The notes under the pieces: model-generated
What the model was told of the DNA's origin: nothing
The model's database searches: none
The model's input: only the letters and a program-made list of their open reading frames with translations
In this document: in pieces, positions 23,894 to 33,453 of the stretch
Numbering within the stretch: the first letter of the stretch is position 1
Layout of the letters: every line of letters begins with the position of its first letter
Source of the DNA: an uncultured Pseudomonadota bacterium
Lineage (GTDB): Bacteria; Desulfobacterota; Binatia; Binatales; Binataceae
Direction: 5' to 3'
Length of the DNA: 33,453 bases
Assembly: GCA_937889395.1 (NCBI GenBank)
Contig: CALAOW010000027.1
Span: 1 to 33,453, forward strand
Translations under genes and position numbers: made by a program

Positions 23894-25081
23894 TCACCCG
23901 GCGCAGCACAGGCGTTCGATCACTTTGTGAATCATCGCGGGGCCGCGTTCGAAGGCGTCGCGGCGGATGTGCTCGTTGGGCTGATGCGCCTGCTCGAGAT
24001 CGCCGGGCCCGCAGATGAGCGACGTGATACCCGAGCCGGTGAACCATCCGCCGTCGGTGGCGTAGAGCGCGCCGGCGGAGGTATTTGCCCCGGTTACGTC
24101 GAACAGCGCGGCTTCCAGAGCCGTCCCGCGCGGCGAGTTGAGACTCGGCACGGCGTTCAAAAGTTCGGTTTCAATTTTCGCGCGATGCTCGCGGCCTGCA
24201 TAGTCGTGGCCGTCGAGCGCGTCGAGCCGGCGCCCGATCTCACGGTAAACGTCGAGCGGATCGGCGTCGGGCAGCGTGCGATAGCCGATGCGCAGCTTGC
24301 ATTCCTCGGCGATCATGTTGAGTGCGATTCCGCCCTGCACGGTTCCAAAATTCAGCACGTCGCACGGCGCATCGGGAAAGATCGCCGCATATTCAGCAGG
24401 GCGGCGCGCCGCGAGCTCCTGCTGAAAACGGCCGATCGTGTCGATCACGCGGGCCATCACGGCAATCGCGTTGACGCCCTTGGCCGGCGCGCTGCTATGG
24501 CCTCCGATGCCGCGGACGCTTACGCCGAATGAAACGGCGCTCTTGTGCGCGTGACACACTGCGTACGAGGTCGGCTCGCCGATCCATGCCAGGCGCGGGA
24601 CGGGAGTGTCGCCTAAAATTTGTTTGAGGGCCGGCGCGACGCTATGAGCACCGAGACAGCCGACTTCCTCGCTCGCGGTGAACACGAATACCAAGGGGCG
24701 TTTGAGCCTGGCTGAATCGAGGGTCCGCGCCGCGTCGAGGCATTGCGCGATGAATCCTTTCATATCGGTGGCGCCGCGGCCGTAAATTCGCTCGCCTGCG
24801 GGTTCGAGCTTGAGGGGGTCCCGCTCCCATCCTGGCTGCCCGTCGTAGGGGACGATGTCCACGTGTCCTGAAATTATCAGGCCGTCGGCGCGCGGCGGTC
24901 CAACCCATGCGACCAGGTTGGCCTGCGGGACTCCGAGCAACTCGACCGGTTGAAGCGCGGTTTTGAATCCCCGCGGTCCGAGCTCGGTTGCGATGTATTC
25001 GATCGCGTCGAGATCGCTTTTTGCGCTGACCGTGTCGAACGCGACGAGCCGGCTTGCGACTTCATACAAATAATCATTCAT
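23894..25081 (-). CDS. argE: Acetylornithine deacetylase (M20 peptidase family)
   Basis: A 395-residue M20-family metallo-hydrolase. Metal and catalytic residues appear in order: His73 (SGHVDIVP), Asp106 (GRGATDMKGF), the general base Glu138 and Glu139 (TASEEVGCLGAHS), Glu169 (IGEPTSY), and a C-terminal histidine in HQPNEHI. The dimerisation domain includes GVSVRGIGGHSSAP. ArgE removes acetate from N-acetylornithine in arginine synthesis. The close match over the full length favours ArgE, but some relatives hydrolyse other N-acyl amino acids, and the neighbouring OPT transporter would suit a dipeptide or acyl-amino-acid scavenging role. It is divergent from ppk1 across 157 bp, which must contain both promoters. 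Confidence 0.88.
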   Translation of the reverse strand: MNDYLYEVASRLVAFDTVSAKSDLDAIEYIATELGPRGFKTALQPVELLGVPQANLVAWVGPPRADGLIISGHVDIVPYDGQPGWERDPLKLEPAGERIYGRGATDMKGFIAQCLDAARTLDSARLKRPLVFVFTASEEVGCLGAHSVAPALKQILGDTPVPRLAWIGEPTSYAVCHAHKSAVSFGVSVRGIGGHSSAPAKGVNAIAVMARVIDTIGRFQQELAARRPAEYAAIFPDAPCDVLNFGTVQGGIALNMIAEECKLRIGYRTLPDADPLDVYREIGRRLDALDGHDYAGREHRAKIETELLNAVPSLNSPRGTALEAALFDVTGANTSAGALYATDGGWFTGSGITSLICGPGDLEQAHQPNEHIRRDAFERGPAMIHKVIERLCCAG

Positions 25082-25238
25082 GCTGCCACCGGGGTGAAAA
25101 ATCAGTCAGAAGAATCGCACAATCGACACGTCGATAACAAATCAACATCGTATAACACCGCGGAAATACTCGCATATTTCGTGCCGGGGACCGGGATAGG
25201 CAATAGACCGCGCGGGCGGCTAGAATGCTTGGGGCAGG

Positions 25239-27542
<2,304 letters not shown>

Positions 27543-27602
27543 CGGGACGTCTGCGTCCAGTGGGTGGTATCCCGCGCCGAGCCTGAATAGACGTGAGCGC
27601 GG

Positions 27603-27965
27603 CTATTCGCCGGGACGCGGCGGAATCGCAACGTAGTTGCCGGGATTCGCCGTCATTGCCTCGCGAATATCCGGATGCGCTGAGAAGAACGCGCTGAGTT
27701 GCGGATGCTTCTTCGCATAGGCGTCGTCATTGATCAGCGCGGGATTTTGGGCGAGCTGGCTCGCGACCTTCGGATGCCCGCTCGCGAAATCGTTCCAGGT
27801 TTTGAGCTTCTGGGTGTCGATATTGCGAGTGCCGGCGGCCTTGAAGGTGGTCGTGGTATTTCCGTTGACGACGGTGCCCAGCGTTTTTCCTTCCTGCGCG
27901 ATCGCCGGAGCAGCGAAAGCGACGGGAAGCGCAACTGCGATCAACAGAGTCGATATTCGGTTCAT
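27603..27965 (-). CDS. Small secreted protein with repeated HP motifs
   Basis: A 120-residue protein of unknown family. Residues 1-24 form a signal peptide with the hydrophobic stretch LLIAVALPVAFAAPA and likely cleavage after AIAQ. The mature protein contains two similar units, FASGHPKVASQLAQNP and FFSAHPDIREAMTANP, matching in the pattern F-x-S-[GA]-H-P-x-[VI]-x(5)-x-N-P, with a third HP between them (KKHPQL). It would be exported to the periplasm or beyond. Similar HP-rich secreted proteins occur in soil bacteria without known function. It stands alone between ppk1 (convergent) and the acyl-CoA carboxylase gene, which ends 178 bp upstream on the same strand. Confidence 0.75.
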   Translation of the reverse strand: MNRISTLLIAVALPVAFAAPAIAQEGKTLGTVVNGNTTTTFKAAGTRNIDTQKLKTWNDFASGHPKVASQLAQNPALINDDAYAKKHPQLSAFFSAHPDIREAMTANPGNYVAIPPRPGE

Positions 27966-28144
27966 ATTTTCAGCTTAGCGCACCTCGCTTGAAATGCAAA
28001 AATTGCGAGCGTGCCGTCAGGAACATAAACACTCGATTGAGTCGCGGCAAACACCGTTATCGTGGCGGTCTCACCACGTCGGATAAAAGCGGTTGTTCAA
28101 TATCGATCGCGCAAGCATCATACGAATATGCAGCGCCGCGCCTG

Positions 28145-31100
28145 TCACCAGGTATCGACGTTGGGCCGCTTCTTGCCGGTGCGCGGCGCCTTTGGCGGCG
28201 TCGATCGCAGACCCGCGGCGATCCATTTGCGCGAGTCGAACGGATCGATGACGTCGTCGATCTCGAAGTGCGACGCGGTGTTCACCGCTTTCCCGTGGCG
28301 ATACATCCGCTCCACCATTTGGTCGAACAGTTCTTTGCGCTTCCCGGGCTCCTCGATCGCGGCGAGCTCATTGCGATAGCCGAGCTTCACCGCTCCCTCC
28401 AGCCCCATTCCGCCAAACTCTCCTGTGGGCCACGCGACCGTGAAAAATGGCGCCTTGAAGCTGCCGCCCGCCATCGCCTGCGCGCCCAGTCCGTAGCCCT
28501 TGCGCAGCACGATCGTAAAAAACGGCACGCTGATGTTCGCGCCGGTCACGAACATCCGCGCCGCATGCCGCACCAGCGCCGTCTTCTCGACCTCCGGGCC
28601 AACCATGATGCCGGGAGTATCGCACAGGAACACCAGCGGAATGTCGAACGCGTCGCAAAGCTGCATGAACCGCGCGGCCTTGTCGGCGCCGTTGCTGTCA
28701 ATTGCGCCCGCGAGATAAACCGGGTTGTTGGCGATCAGTCCGACCGGACGTCCTTCGATCCTGATCAACGCCGTCACCATCCCGGGGCCGAACTGCCGGC
28801 GTATCTCGAGCACCGATCCGGTATCGGCCAGAGTCTCGATGACCGATCGGACATCGTAGATGCGAAGTCGATTCTCGGGAATGATTGTGCGCAACAAACG
28901 CTGGTCGGCGCATTCCCAGTCGCGAACCTCTCCCTGGAAGTACGATAGGTACTTCTTGGCTACTAGTACTGCTTCGGCCTCGTCGGCGACCGGAATGTCT
29001 ACCACGCCATTAGCCACTTGCACGTCCATCGGTCCTACTTCTTCCGGTCGAAAAATACCCAGTCCGCCGCCTTCGATCATCGCGGGACCGCCCATTCCGA
29101 TGTTAGATCCCTTCGTGGCGATTACTACATCGCAGCATCCGAGCAATGCTGCATTGCCGGCGAAGCACCTGCCCGAGTTGATACCTACTAGCGGCACCAG
29201 ACCGCTCAACTTCCCCCAGTAGTTGAACGCCAGGCAGTCGAGTCCTGCCACGCCAAGCCCGTCGGTATCGCCGGGACGCCCGCCGCCGCCCTCGGTGAAG
29301 AACACCACCGGCAGGCGCGACTTCTGCGCCATTTCGAACATCCTGTCTTTCTTGCGATGGTTCTGTTGGCCCTGCGTTCCGGCGAGCACGGTGTAATCGT
29401 ACGACATCAGGATGCACTGCGCTTTGGATTCCTCGAACAGGTCGCCGTTGACGCGTCCGATTCCGGCGACCATTCCGTCGGCCGGCGTGTTCTTGATCAG
29501 GTCCTCGATCGTGCGCCGCCGCCGCTGCGCCGCGATCACCAGTGAGCCGTACTCGACGAAGGTGCCCGGGTCGCACAGGTCGTCGATATTCTCGCGAGTG
29601 GTGCGCTGCCCGGTCTTGCGGCGGCGCGCGACCGCGTCGGGCCGCGCGGCGTCGAGTCCAAGCGCATGACGCTCGACCACTTCCGCGAGATCGGGACGCA
29701 CGCGATCCAGGTCCAGGTCCTGCGCCTCGGCGTGATGCGTCGTTTCGACGTCGGCCTCCTCGATAAAAGCGAGTGGATGTCCTTCGAAGATTGCGTCGCC
29801 CTTGGCCACCGTGATGCGCCGCACGATCCCGCTCTTGTCGGCCGCGATCACGTGCTCCATTTTCATCGCTTCCATGACGAACAGTTGCTGCCCGCGATGT
29901 ACCCGGTCGCCTTCGCTGACATCGACGGAAACGATCGTGCCCTGCATCGGAGCCTCGATCGCCACCGTGTTCTCAGGCCCCGTGATGTCGTGCGATTGCG
30001 GTGTCACGGGGGTCGCGGACGCCGCCGACGGTGACGGCAACGAAACGTTACTCCCGGATTTGCCATGATGGAGCACCGCCAGCGGATCGCTCGCGTCGAT
30101 CTGTGCTCCTGCGCGCCGCGCACCGGCATGCTCGGCGCCTGCTCTGGGAGCCGGCGCCGGATGCTCGAAGAACAACCGCTGATGCCCGGATTCTGCGCTG
30201 CCGACCAGCGCCGCGATATTGTCCTCGACGAAGCGAGTGTAAACACGATTCGCGATGAACTCGGGATGCTGCAACAGGCTCTGCAGGAATCCGATATTGG
30301 TCGGCACGCCCTCGATTCTGAATTCGCATAGCGCGCGATATGTTTTCGTCACCACGTCGGCGAAGTCCGCCGAGTGCGAGTGCGCAATGAGCTTGGCAAG
30401 CAGCGAGTCGAAATTCGGGCTCGTCGTGTATCCCGCATAGGCGAACGAATCGGTCCGCACGCGCGGTCCCGACGGCGCCTCGAACGCGGTGATCGTCCCG
30501 CCCGCCGGTTTCGCGCTGCCATCGGCGCGCATCGATTCCATGTTGATTCGCACCTGCATCGCGAACCCGCGCGGTTTGGGAATCTCCGCTTGTTGCATCC
30601 CGAGCTCCGCGATTGAGCGGCCGGCGGCCAGTTCAATTTGCAGCTTGACGAGATCGATGCCCGTCACCTCTTCGGTGACGGTGTGCTCGACCTGGAGCCG
30701 CGGGTTGGCCTCGATGAACGCAAAGGCCGCCTCGTCGTTCTTCGCGGACGCATCGCCATTGACCAGAAACTCGAACGTGCCGAGGTTGTCGTAACGTACT
30801 TCCTTCGCCATCCGCACCGCGGCCGCCGTCAGCCGATCGCGGAGCGCCGGCGCGAGTCCCGGGCTCGGCGCTATCTCCACGATCTTCTGATTGCGGCGCT
30901 GGATGCTGCACTCGCGCTCCCAGAGGTGGCTGACGTTGCCCGATCCGTCCCCGATGATCTGCACTTCTATGTGACGCGCGCGCGGCATCAACTGCTCGAC
31001 GTACACGTCGCCGATCCCGAACGACGCGCGCGCCTCGGACTGACAGCGCTTGTATGCTTCCTCGATTTCCTCGAGGCGCGAGACGGCGCGCATGCCGCGG

Positions 31101-31597
31101 CCGCCGCCGCCGGCCACCGCTTTGATCATCATCGAAGCGCCCTCGCCCAACGACGAAAAAAAGCGCCGCGCTTCATCGAGGCTCGTCGGCCCCGAGCTGC
31201 CGCGCAGGATCGGCACGCCGCATCGCTCGGCCAGCCGCCGCGCTTGCAGCTTGTCGCCGAAGAGTTCGAGTATCTCGGCTCGCGGTCCCACGAACGTGAT
31301 GCCCTCGATTGCGCATCGCCGCGCAAAGCCGGCGTTCTCGCTGAGAAAGCCGTAGCCGGGATGGATCGCATCGCAGCCCGCCGCTTTGGCGAGTGCGATA
31401 ATCTGTTCTCCGTCGAGGTACGCGGCCGCGCCCGCGCCGCTTAGACGACGGGCCTCGTCGGCCTTTCGCGTGTGCAGCGACGTGGCATCGTCGTCCGGGA
31501 AAACGGTCACGGTGCGGATGCCCATCTCGGCGGCCGCACGGATGATGCGAATCGCGATCTCACCACGGTTGGCGATCAGAAGACTGTTGAATGTCAT
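28145..31597 (-). CDS. Single-chain biotin-dependent acyl-CoA carboxylase (BC-BCCP-CT fusion)
   Basis: A 1150-residue protein carrying all parts of a biotin carboxylase system. Biotin carboxylase covers about 1-450: LLIANRGEIAIRI, KAVAGGGGRGMR in the ATP-grasp domain, RECSIQRRNQKIVE and EANPRLQVEHTVTE. The biotin carrier domain is about 540-615, with EAMKMEH and biotin-accepting Lys579. Carboxyltransferase covers about 650-1150: DPGTFVEYGSLV, then GIMVGPEVEKTAL and AQAMAGGSFKAPFF. It carboxylates an acyl-CoA using ATP and bicarbonate. The architecture matches the one-chain long-chain acyl-CoA carboxylases described from mycobacteria and proteobacteria. ATG 31597 begins exactly at the conserved TFNSLLIANRGE; the open frame continues 680 bases upstream antisense to the L,D-transpeptidase and is ignored. 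Acyl preference is unknown. Confidence 0.94.
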   Translation of the reverse strand: MTFNSLLIANRGEIAIRIIRAAAEMGIRTVTVFPDDDATSLHTRKADEARRLSGAGAAAYLDGEQIIALAKAAGCDAIHPGYGFLSENAGFARRCAIEGITFVGPRAEILELFGDKLQARRLAERCGVPILRGSSGPTSLDEARRFFSSLGEGASMMIKAVAGGGGRGMRAVSRLEEIEEAYKRCQSEARASFGIGDVYVEQLMPRARHIEVQIIGDGSGNVSHLWERECSIQRRNQKIVEIAPSPGLAPALRDRLTAAAVRMAKEVRYDNLGTFEFLVNGDASAKNDEAAFAFIEANPRLQVEHTVTEEVTGIDLVKLQIELAAGRSIAELGMQQAEIPKPRGFAMQVRINMESMRADGSAKPAGGTITAFEAPSGPRVRTDSFAYAGYTTSPNFDSLLAKLIAHSHSADFADVVTKTYRALCEFRIEGVPTNIGFLQSLLQHPEFIANRVYTRFVEDNIAALVGSAESGHQRLFFEHPAPAPRAGAEHAGARRAGAQIDASDPLAVLHHGKSGSNVSLPSPSAASATPVTPQSHDITGPENTVAIEAPMQGTIVSVDVSEGDRVHRGQQLFVMEAMKMEHVIAADKSGIVRRITVAKGDAIFEGHPLAFIEEADVETTHHAEAQDLDLDRVRPDLAEVVERHALGLDAARPDAVARRRKTGQRTTRENIDDLCDPGTFVEYGSLVIAAQRRRRTIEDLIKNTPADGMVAGIGRVNGDLFEESKAQCILMSYDYTVLAGTQGQQNHRKKDRMFEMAQKSRLPVVFFTEGGGGRPGDTDGLGVAGLDCLAFNYWGKLSGLVPLVGINSGRCFAGNAALLGCCDVVIATKGSNIGMGGPAMIEGGGLGIFRPEEVGPMDVQVANGVVDIPVADEAEAVLVAKKYLSYFQGEVRDWECADQRLLRTIIPENRLRIYDVRSVIETLADTGSVLEIRRQFGPGMVTALIRIEGRPVGLIANNPVYLAGAIDSNGADKAARFMQLCDAFDIPLVFLCDTPGIMVGPEVEKTALVRHAARMFVTGANISVPFFTIVLRKGYGLGAQAMAGGSFKAPFFTVAWPTGEFGGMGLEGAVKLGYRNELAAIEEPGKRKELFDQMVERMYRHGKAVNTASHFEIDDVIDPFDSRKWIAAGLRSTPPKAPRTGKKRPNVDTW

Positions 31598-31768
31598 ATT
31601 CGTCTCGTTTTCAGTACGCCGAACCCTGGCGTCTGAATTTCTATCTAAAGCATGATGACCCCGCCGCGCGAAAGCGATCCCGCAACCGATCGATACGTTC
31701 ATAGCCCTGCTCTTGCGATGAATAGGCGCGCGACCTATGTACACAGTGTTCGCGAGGTGCACGCAGGC

Positions 31769-33453
31769 ATGAAGATTCACAAATCCGCATTGGCGGCATT
31801 GATCGCAGTGATTTGCTGCGCCGCCGCGACCAGCGTGGCCTTCGCCGCCGGCTCTCCCGTGACGACTCCGACCCCCAACGCGGCACAAGCTGCCAACGCC
31901 GCGACTCAAGGCCCCGGTGATCTTGGTGCTGTGATCGCCGCTGGCACGCTTGCGGATTTGCGCTGGCCCAATTTCACTGACTATCGCGACGACGTAAAAA
32001 AATTCTACAACTCGGGTGGCAATTCGATTGCCTGGATCCAAAACGGCAAGGCCAGCCCTCAAGCCCTCTCGATGATACTGCTCTTTCAGAATGCTTCTTC
32101 GAAGGGCCTCAACCCCGACGACTACGACGCATCGCGATGGGACTCGCGACTGGCCAAGCTCCAACCGTCGGCGCCCAAGGCATCCGATACCGACCTTGCG
32201 CATATCGATCTGGCGCTGACTGTCTCCGCGATGCGCTACATTTCCGCCCTGCATGTTGGAAGGGTGAATCCTCAACACTTAAAGTTCGGCCTGGTCGTCG
32301 GACCCACACGGTATGACCTGGCCGAATTGCTGAGAGCGCAGGTGCTTCCGGCGTCGGACATTTCCGCGGTGATCGCGAAAGTCGAACCACCTTATGATGG
32401 TTATCGGCGAGCCGAAGATGCGCTCCTCAACTACTCGAAGATGGCGAGCGCGGGCGATGCTCCGCTCATACCCGTACCGCAAAAAGGCGTGCACCCCGGA
32501 AAGTCCTTTGCGTCGATGCCTCAGCTAATCACGCGATTGCGTCAGCTCGGCGACCTCCCATCCGGGATCGACGTGCCCGCTAACTCGACGGTTTACGACG
32601 CTGCCGTCGTCGGCGCCGTGAAACATTTCCAGCGTCGCCATGGCCTCGATATCGACGGTGTGTTGGGTAAGGGCACCGTGACCGAATTGAACGTGCCGCT
32701 CAAAACCCGCGTGCAAAATCTCCAACTCACGCTGGAACGATATCGCTCGATACCGCCGGATTTTCCCGAGCCGCCAATCATCGTCAACATTCCCGAATTT
32801 CGGCTGCATACGATGCGCCGTCAGCCGGCCAACTACCTGACGATGAGAGTAGTCGTCGGCAGGGCGATGCGTACGCAGACGCCCGTGTTCGCGAATAACA
32901 TGCGGTACGTAATCTTCCGCCCGTATTGGCTTGTTCCGCCGTCGATCCAGCGCGCGGAGCTCGTTCCAAAGGCGCGTCGCGATCCCGATTATCTGGCCGA
33001 TCATGGATTCGAAGTAGTAGATGGAAGCGGCAACGTTGTTCCGTCATCTCCGGCGACGGACGAGGTCATAAGCGGACTTCGTTCCGGCGCACTGAGTATT
33101 CGGCAGCTACCCGGACCCAAGAATGCGCTCGGCCTGATAAAGTTCATGTTCCCCAATCAATATAACGTGTACATGCACGGCACGCCGGAGCAGGAACTGT
33201 TCGCGCGTTCCCGCCGCGACTTCAGTCACGGATGCATCCGGGTCGAAGATCCGGTCGCTCTGGCGGCGTGGGTGCTGCGCGACAAGCCCGAGTGGACGGT
33301 GGACAAAATTCGCGCCACGATGCATGGCGATACCACCCTACAAGTGAATCTCGACAAGCCTATTCCGGTACTAATTCTCTATAGTACCGCCGTAGTTGAG
33401 CCGGATGGCGAAGTCCGCTTCTTCGATGACATATATGGCTATGATGCGTCGCT
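31769..33453 (+). CDS. L,D-transpeptidase of the YcbB/LdtD type, 3' end outside the window
   Basis: The reading frame is open from ATG 31769 to the window edge, 561 complete codons without a stop. Residues 1-30 form a signal peptide (ALAALIAVICCAAATSVAFA). A scaffold region with FQNASSKGLNPDDYD follows, then a peptidoglycan-binding segment near 275-305 (VGAVKHFQRRHGLDIDGVLG), and the YkuD catalytic domain. The domain has the HGT motif (YMHGTPEQELF) and the nucleophile Cys489 in SHGCIRVEDP. These periplasmic enzymes make 3-3 cross-links in peptidoglycan between meso-diaminopimelate residues, bypassing penicillin-binding proteins. GAGGTG lies about nine bases before the start. It is divergent from the acyl-CoA carboxylase gene across 171 bp. 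Confidence 0.92.
   Translation, partial: MKIHKSALAALIAVICCAAATSVAFAAGSPVTTPTPNAAQAANAATQGPGDLGAVIAAGTLADLRWPNFTDYRDDVKKFYNSGGNSIAWIQNGKASPQALSMILLFQNASSKGLNPDDYDASRWDSRLAKLQPSAPKASDTDLAHIDLALTVSAMRYISALHVGRVNPQHLKFGLVVGPTRYDLAELLRAQVLPASDISAVIAKVEPPYDGYRRAEDALLNYSKMASAGDAPLIPVPQKGVHPGKSFASMPQLITRLRQLGDLPSGIDVPANSTVYDAAVVGAVKHFQRRHGLDIDGVLGKGTVTELNVPLKTRVQNLQLTLERYRSIPPDFPEPPIIVNIPEFRLHTMRRQPANYLTMRVVVGRAMRTQTPVFANNMRYVIFRPYWLVPPSIQRAELVPKARRDPDYLADHGFEVVDGSGNVVPSSPATDEVISGLRSGALSIRQLPGPKNALGLIKFMFPNQYNVYMHGTPEQELFARSRRDFSHGCIRVEDPVALAAWVLRDKPEWTVDKIRATMHGDTTLQVNLDKPIPVLILYSTAVVEPDGEVRFFDDIYGYDAS

Noticed and set aside
31598-32278. Open minus-strand extension of about 227 codons upstream of the acyl-CoA carboxylase start
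   Set aside because: It is antisense to the clear L,D-transpeptidase gene, resembles no family, and the carboxylase domain begins exactly at ATG 31597. It is a by-product of high GC.

Overview
The window is GC-rich, densely coded bacterial chromosome. It uses GTG and TTG starts freely and has many short gene spacings and overlaps. The gene content suggests a Gram-negative, lipid- and polyphosphate-handling soil or sediment bacterium: a YcbB-type L,D-transpeptidase, an EmrB-like efflux pump, NnrS, a one-chain biotin acyl-CoA carboxylase, PPK1, and a DUF6285/phosphotransferase pair. An uncultured deltaproteobacterial or Binatota-like lineage would fit, but this is inference from gene content. 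No rRNA, tRNA, CRISPR array or recognisable transposase gene was seen.

Layout. (1) 1-4250: the 3' end of a zinc-dependent dehydrogenase, a frameshifted nitronate monooxygenase, a GNAT-type acyltransferase and NnrS. Two pairs of direct repeats bracket the nitronate monooxygenase and nnrS. (2) 4251-6457: an enoyl-CoA hydratase, an aldose 1-epimerase relative and a glycine-rich RRM protein. (3) 6458-8096: about 1 kb without a convincing gene, then a small basic protein with an H-NS-like layout, followed by a hairpin terminator. (4) 8097-9131: mtnA of methionine salvage. (5) 9162-15088, minus strand: a probable operon for a peptide-type ABC importer (lipoprotein and two permeases, no ATPase), then an APH-like phosphotransferase, DUF6285 and a DUF7064/7065-type protein. 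(6) 15186-17355: a macrodomain protein and a DHA2 efflux transporter. (7) 17429-21131, plus strand: the remnant of a Ppx/GppA phosphatase, two tandem thymidylate-kinase-like proteins, a CHAD protein and SixA, tightly packed. (8) 21156-25081, minus strand: acetylornithine deacetylase-like peptidase, metallo-beta-lactamase-fold hydrolase and OPT transporter. (9) 25239-27542: ppk1. (10) 27603-33453: a small secreted protein, a 1150-residue acyl-CoA carboxylase and a divergent L,D-transpeptidase that runs off the window.

The most interesting part is region 7 together with ppk1. It combines polyphosphate synthesis (PPK1, which works through a phosphohistidine), a polyphosphate-binding CHAD protein, a phosphohistidine phosphatase (SixA), a decayed exopolyphosphatase relative, and two overlapping P-loop kinase paralogues. 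The second paralogue has arginine in place of the Walker A lysine. The pairing suggests an active kinase with a pseudokinase partner in a polyphosphate/phosphohistidine setting.
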